Below are positions 60,150-64,000 of a stretch of 64,000 nt of DNA, one piece after another (the first letter of the stretch is position 1; the number at the start of each line of letters is the position of its first letter). This DNA is from Sindora glabra. Its lineage: Eukaryota; Streptophyta; Magnoliopsida; Fabales; Fabaceae. The stretch spans positions 35,672,027 through 35,736,026 of the forward strand of contig CM035233.1 in the NCBI GenBank assembly GCA_020226215.1. The letters are read 5' to 3'. Under the pieces are notes generated by a model. It was not told where the DNA came from, made no database searches, and worked only from the letters and a program-made list of their open reading frames with translations. The translations under genes were made by a program, and so were the position numbers.

Positions 60150-62434
60150 TCTTTTTAATTTTATTATATGAAAGGAAAAAAATAAATAGTTAATTTTAAT
60201 AAAAGCAATTTGTTTATTTCAGTCTCTATACCTTAAGATGAAAATTTTAAAAAGGAAAAATTAAGTTTTAAATAGAGAAATGTGAATAAAATAGTAAATG
60301 AAAAAGGATATATTTAATCACATTTGTTTTAAATAGAAATTTTAGGTAAATAAGGTTAAACTAATTAAATAAGTATAAAAAGGGAAGATTCATGAAATTC
60401 ATCAAGGGAAAGTGTGTGGAATAAAAGAATTAAGAGTTATAAGTGATTTAAAGTGGGTGGATAAGTGCAGAAGATATTTTAGCAAAGGAGAAAAATGCCT
60501 TTACACCTATTTCAACCTTATCTCTTTTCATTTCCCATTTAAAACTTTACACTCCTCCCCCATTCATTCTTCTTTTCTATCTCCCTTGTTTCTTTAATAA
60601 ATCATGAAGGAAAGAAGTAAGATGTTACCAAATTCTTCTTATAATCAAGGTAAGGATCCTTAAGTTATCCTTGATCCTAAATTTTCTATATATTTTCTTC
60701 ATTAAGGTTTTGAATGAAGCTCAACCTTGAGCTTGAAAGGGGTAAACGTAAACTTTAATGAGAAATCTTTGAAATTTTGAATGATTAAGGTCAAAAGGCA
60801 ATGAATTTATCCTTCTAAACTTTATTTCATAATAGGTAAAATGTTTTGGTTATTTAGGAAAATTTTAGTGTTTATAAGTTTTATGATAAATGAAATAATT
60901 TTTTTGAATAAAATGTACATAAATAAAGGAAAATATATAGAAACCCTATATAATGATTAATTGCTAGGCCTAAATAATCGATCATTGCATTGGAAACTCA
61001 TTAAGATTTCCATCCAAAAGCTAATGGTCAATTGTTCGGCTTCAAATCGTTAACCGTTGCTTCCTTAGTAATGGAGCATGATGTTAGCACTAATGTTTTA
61101 GTACTTTAAGCTATATATAATAGTAACATGAATTTATATATAAATGCACTAAAAAACTAAATGATGACTTCACACTAATAATTGTATAGGAATGAATGTA
61201 TTTATGATAAAAAAAATGTTGAATGCGATACCTTAACTATACAAGACTCGATCTAAGTCCATAAACATATATAAATGTGAACCAATAGTGACTGTGTTGT
61301 TATGAGTTTAAAGTTATGATTTAAATATTGTTAGCTAATTATGTTATATGATGATATCCTATTTATAATGTGCTATAATGCTTGTGACCATGCAAGAAAG
61401 GCATGGCACCTATATTATTTGATATCATTATGTTCAAATAGATTGTGAAATGTAATGCAATTATGAGATCCAATATTAAAAAATGTGTATGGATGATGAT
61501 AAAATACATGTTTTAGATTTGCATTAAAGGACATGCATTGTGATATAAGAATTATGATAAGAGTGATGAGATGTGAGAACATTAGATTCGGTAATCATTT
61601 GTGAAGGCATAAGACAAAATCCAAAAGGATAAAAATGGATTTGTAAAAGCATAAGGATGACCCAAGAGTTAAAAGGAGGTTTACTTGTTATCTATGCATT
61701 GATTAATTAACATATTGATTATATGATATTGATGTGAATGTATATATGGTGTGAAGGATGTTGTGAATGATGGTTTTTAATCTAATAATTAAGATTTATT
61801 ATAATCTTGTTGCAATATACATGATATAACGACCTTATGGCATAAAGAATATGCATGTTTAATCTTCAACTTTGGTAAGTGTGAAACATCATCCATTATG
61901 ATCATGATTCTAATAAAAATGGCAATGTTAGATCGTATTAATTTTAATGAAATGTATTTTGTGGTGAATTTACGTAAGTGTATACGTTGCAATAGGTTAA
62001 ATCTGACTAATAAGCTATTTAATGTGCAATTATGAGTTTTCCATACTATAAGTTCATTCATTAAGCCTAGACTTACTCTCTTATATGTTATGTCTTTACA
62101 AATTATATGGCAAAAATTTACCACTATCTTTAAATAAAGAATTTAGGAGTTCATTTGGTATAACCTGGGTAGTAATGGGTAATGTATAAGAAATGTTTGT
62201 GGATTGTCATTTGTATAGAATAAAAAATGTAATGAGTTAGTAGCTAGGTTTAAATTTTATACAAGCTTGGAATCATAATTCATTTCAATTAATAATAACA
62301 TTCACTTTGTAATTATATGAAAGGTTTCTTAAACCATTCATGATTCTAGAAGAGTAAATTATGGATAAAATTTAGGCTAGTGGAAACTAGGTAGTAAGTT
62401 TTGTGTTAGACATGATTAGGTTTAGGTCATGATA
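60150..62434 (+). mobile_element. Gypsy-type LTR, family L copy 3
   Basis: Shares with 30610-33100 the blocks AATTTTAGGTAAATAAGG (60338), GGAATAAAAGAATTAAGAGT then TATAAGTGATTTAAAG (60420-60452), a pyrimidine-rich leader (60540-60595), AATCAAGGTAAGGATCC (60643), and GCTTGAAAGGGG then CTTTAATGAGAAATCTTTG (about 60735-60770). A plausible end is GTTTAGGTCATGATA at about 62434. More diverged than copies 1 and 2. The window's longest frame (61789-62124, - strand, 111 codons) lies inside and matches nothing I know. The start position is approximate. Confidence 0.5.
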
Positions 62435-64000
62435 CCATCCTTTCTATTTTTTGCATGTTTTCCACACACACACATATAACATACTTAAGCCTCATGATAT
62501 TTATTTTATCATTAACTATTTTATAGATGAAGTTTTTGTCATAACCTAAATATAGTTGTAACCTGTGCAAAACTACTATAATAAGTTTGTAAGCTTTACT
62601 TAAATATAATAATAATTAAAAAGGAAAGAGGGTAAGAACATAAGCTTCTATTCATTCATCATTGTTATAAATTCTTCTAAGAAGTATAAGCTTATCTTAA
62701 AAGAGAAATTAGATTAATTTATAAACCTAAATTAGATTAACTTATAAACCTACTTCCCTACAAAGGAATAAGTTGAACTAACTAAAACTCTATATCACAA
62801 GTTTAAAAATAATGGTTTATGCTAACTCGTATTGTACATTAATATAAACATAGCCATAATTCACAAAATGCTAAAACAAAATATAATGTAGATTACAATT
62901 AAACTTGTAAAAGAATGGAAGGATCCTTTGTAAAGGCTATCTTATTATAGTGTAGGTTATGAAATGTCTACCCAAGTATTTGAAAAATTAAACCACAAAA
63001 GAGTAAGTCTAAAAGCATAGTGAGAAACATGCTATCTAACTTAAACAAGTATACTATATTGAACAATTAAATAACTTATAAGGTTTCTTGGAAGTTTTAT
63101 TTAAGCTCTTATAAGAATTTAATCTTAACTACTATAAGGTAATTAGCTCATAACACTTTTTTGAAACATTCAACTGACATTATTTTCAGGGTTGATACTT
63201 GCTTAAAGATCATTAGTAAATGATTTCCAACATACATAATTACAATATATATTTATCGTAGATATTTATTCTCTTTTTAACTCCTTTTATCTTTAACTTT
63301 TATAACCTTACCTTTGTCCCTCTAAAGTCAACCTTATTTTATTGTAAATGGACAATAGATCTTGAGCATTAGCTACAAGGAATGTATTACCACCTTTAAC
63401 ATTTCCATGTTACATATAGCACAAGTATGCACAAAAAATAAGGATAGTAATTCATATTTTTAACCTACATGGTATAACAAGATTCATCTTACTTAAACAA
63501 CCTCATTATAATCATAAATGCTCATATTAAACTTATAGGGTGCTTAGAAACTTTTTAAAAATGTCAAAAGTGAGAAAGGAATAAGAAAAATCGATTTAGT
63601 AATTAGTTTAGATTTAGTAGAAAGTCTCTAGATTTTATTGAATTGATTACTGAATTAATTATTTTACCTTATTTGCACAAGGATGAATCAATTTAGTAAC
63701 CGATTCAGGCTAGACAAGAACATTTTCGGATTGATGAATTGATTGTTAAATTAATTACCTCAAGAAGATTTATAATTTTTTTGTGAATTTTATTATTTAT
63801 TGGCAACTTTGAACCCTTTAATCATATTCATGACATAGAATTCTTACAAGACAAAAAACATTATTTTAGACCTTTATAGATGCAAGATTTTTAAACTAGT
63901 CCTTATTCAATTTCTATTCTTAATTTGCTCCTTAGCTGATTCAATTTTCATTAATTAAATCCTTCCTATCTACCTTGAATTAGTAATTATATGAAAGCCT
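62435..64000 (-). other. Possible gypsy-type LTR on the - strand, entering from the right
   Basis: No coding signal. The + strand blocks CCTTACCTTTGTCCCTCTAA (63307) and ATGGACAATAGATCTTGAGC (63349) look, on the - strand, like the variable part of a gypsy LTR. A palindrome-type array lies at 63589-63755. A 23-bp tandem duplication is at 62706-62751. No LTR end is visible within the window. Confidence 0.3.
63589..63755. repeat. Four diverged units around a GAATTGATT motif
   Basis: AATCGATTTAGTAATTAGTT (63589), GAATTGATTACTGAATTAAT (63640), GAATCAATTTAGTAACCGAT (63684) and GAATTGATTGTTAAATTAAT (63735) recur at spacings of 51, 44 and 51 bp. Each has the form of a self-complementary AATCGATT-like core followed by TTAGTAAT-like sequence. 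Confidence 0.65.

Noticed and set aside
61789..62124. 111-codon open frame on the - strand, the longest in the window
   Set aside because: No recognisable domain, composition as expected of AT-rich DNA, and it lies inside an LTR copy on the strand opposite to the LTR.
62140..62240. GGAGTTCATTTGGTATAACC as a MITE end
   Set aside because: No matching inverted end with a TTA duplication was found downstream.

Overview
Organism and character. The window is very AT-rich, has no intact protein-coding gene, and is packed with plant-type transposable elements: Ty1/copia, Ty3/gypsy of the Tat lineage and of LTR types resembling Tekay/Del chromoviruses, a MuDR-type (MULE) transposon, and Tourist-like MITEs with TTA target duplications. 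This is what a gene-poor heterochromatic block of a flowering plant nuclear genome looks like, most likely a eudicot; I cannot name the species. The longest open frame is 111 codons, and every recognisable protein is broken by stops and frameshifts, so all protein-coding features below are pseudogenes. No tRNA, rRNA, CRISPR or bacterial feature was seen.

Layout. 0.4-1.6 kb: remnant of a Ty1/copia pol on the + strand. 2.2-6.3 kb: Tat-lineage Ty3/gypsy pol on the - strand (integrase, archaeal-type RNase H, RNase H, reverse transcriptase, protease), with a matching gag at 10.7-11.3 kb that may belong to the same element. 13.25-13.5 kb: a degenerate minisatellite. 15.0-18.25 kb: a nearly full-length MULE transposase pseudogene on the - strand, interrupted by a 461-bp MITE. 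21.0-28.8 kb: a decayed gypsy-type LTR split by two solo LTRs, one of them (21.5-23.0 kb) a conspicuous GC-rich island with a higher-order palindromic repeat. 30.6-40.3 kb: three more gypsy-type LTR copies and an 858-bp MITE. 45.3-51.2 kb: a structurally complete but dead Ty1/copia element on the - strand with both LTRs, primer-binding site, polypurine tract and a near-matching target duplication, inserted in LTR-like sequence. 54.8-56.0 kb: a short tandem array with units near 500 bp. 58.9-60.0 kb: two pairs of a ~90-110 bp repeat facing each other. 60.2-62.4 kb: a third copy of the 30.6-kb LTR family. The last 1.5 kb looks like a further LTR on the - strand.

How the parts relate. There is no pathway here. 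The logic is nested insertion followed by long decay: LTR elements landed in LTR elements, several recombined to solo LTRs, and MITEs landed in older copies. In the frames I could follow, many premature stops sit where Gln or Trp codons are expected, which fits C-to-T deamination of methylated DNA. I did not find evidence for an undescribed functional system. The best candidates for a second look are the palindromic arrays inside the LTRs (22.4 kb, 31.6 kb, 63.6 kb), the hidden ~500-bp tandem array, and the precisely delimited nested insertions.
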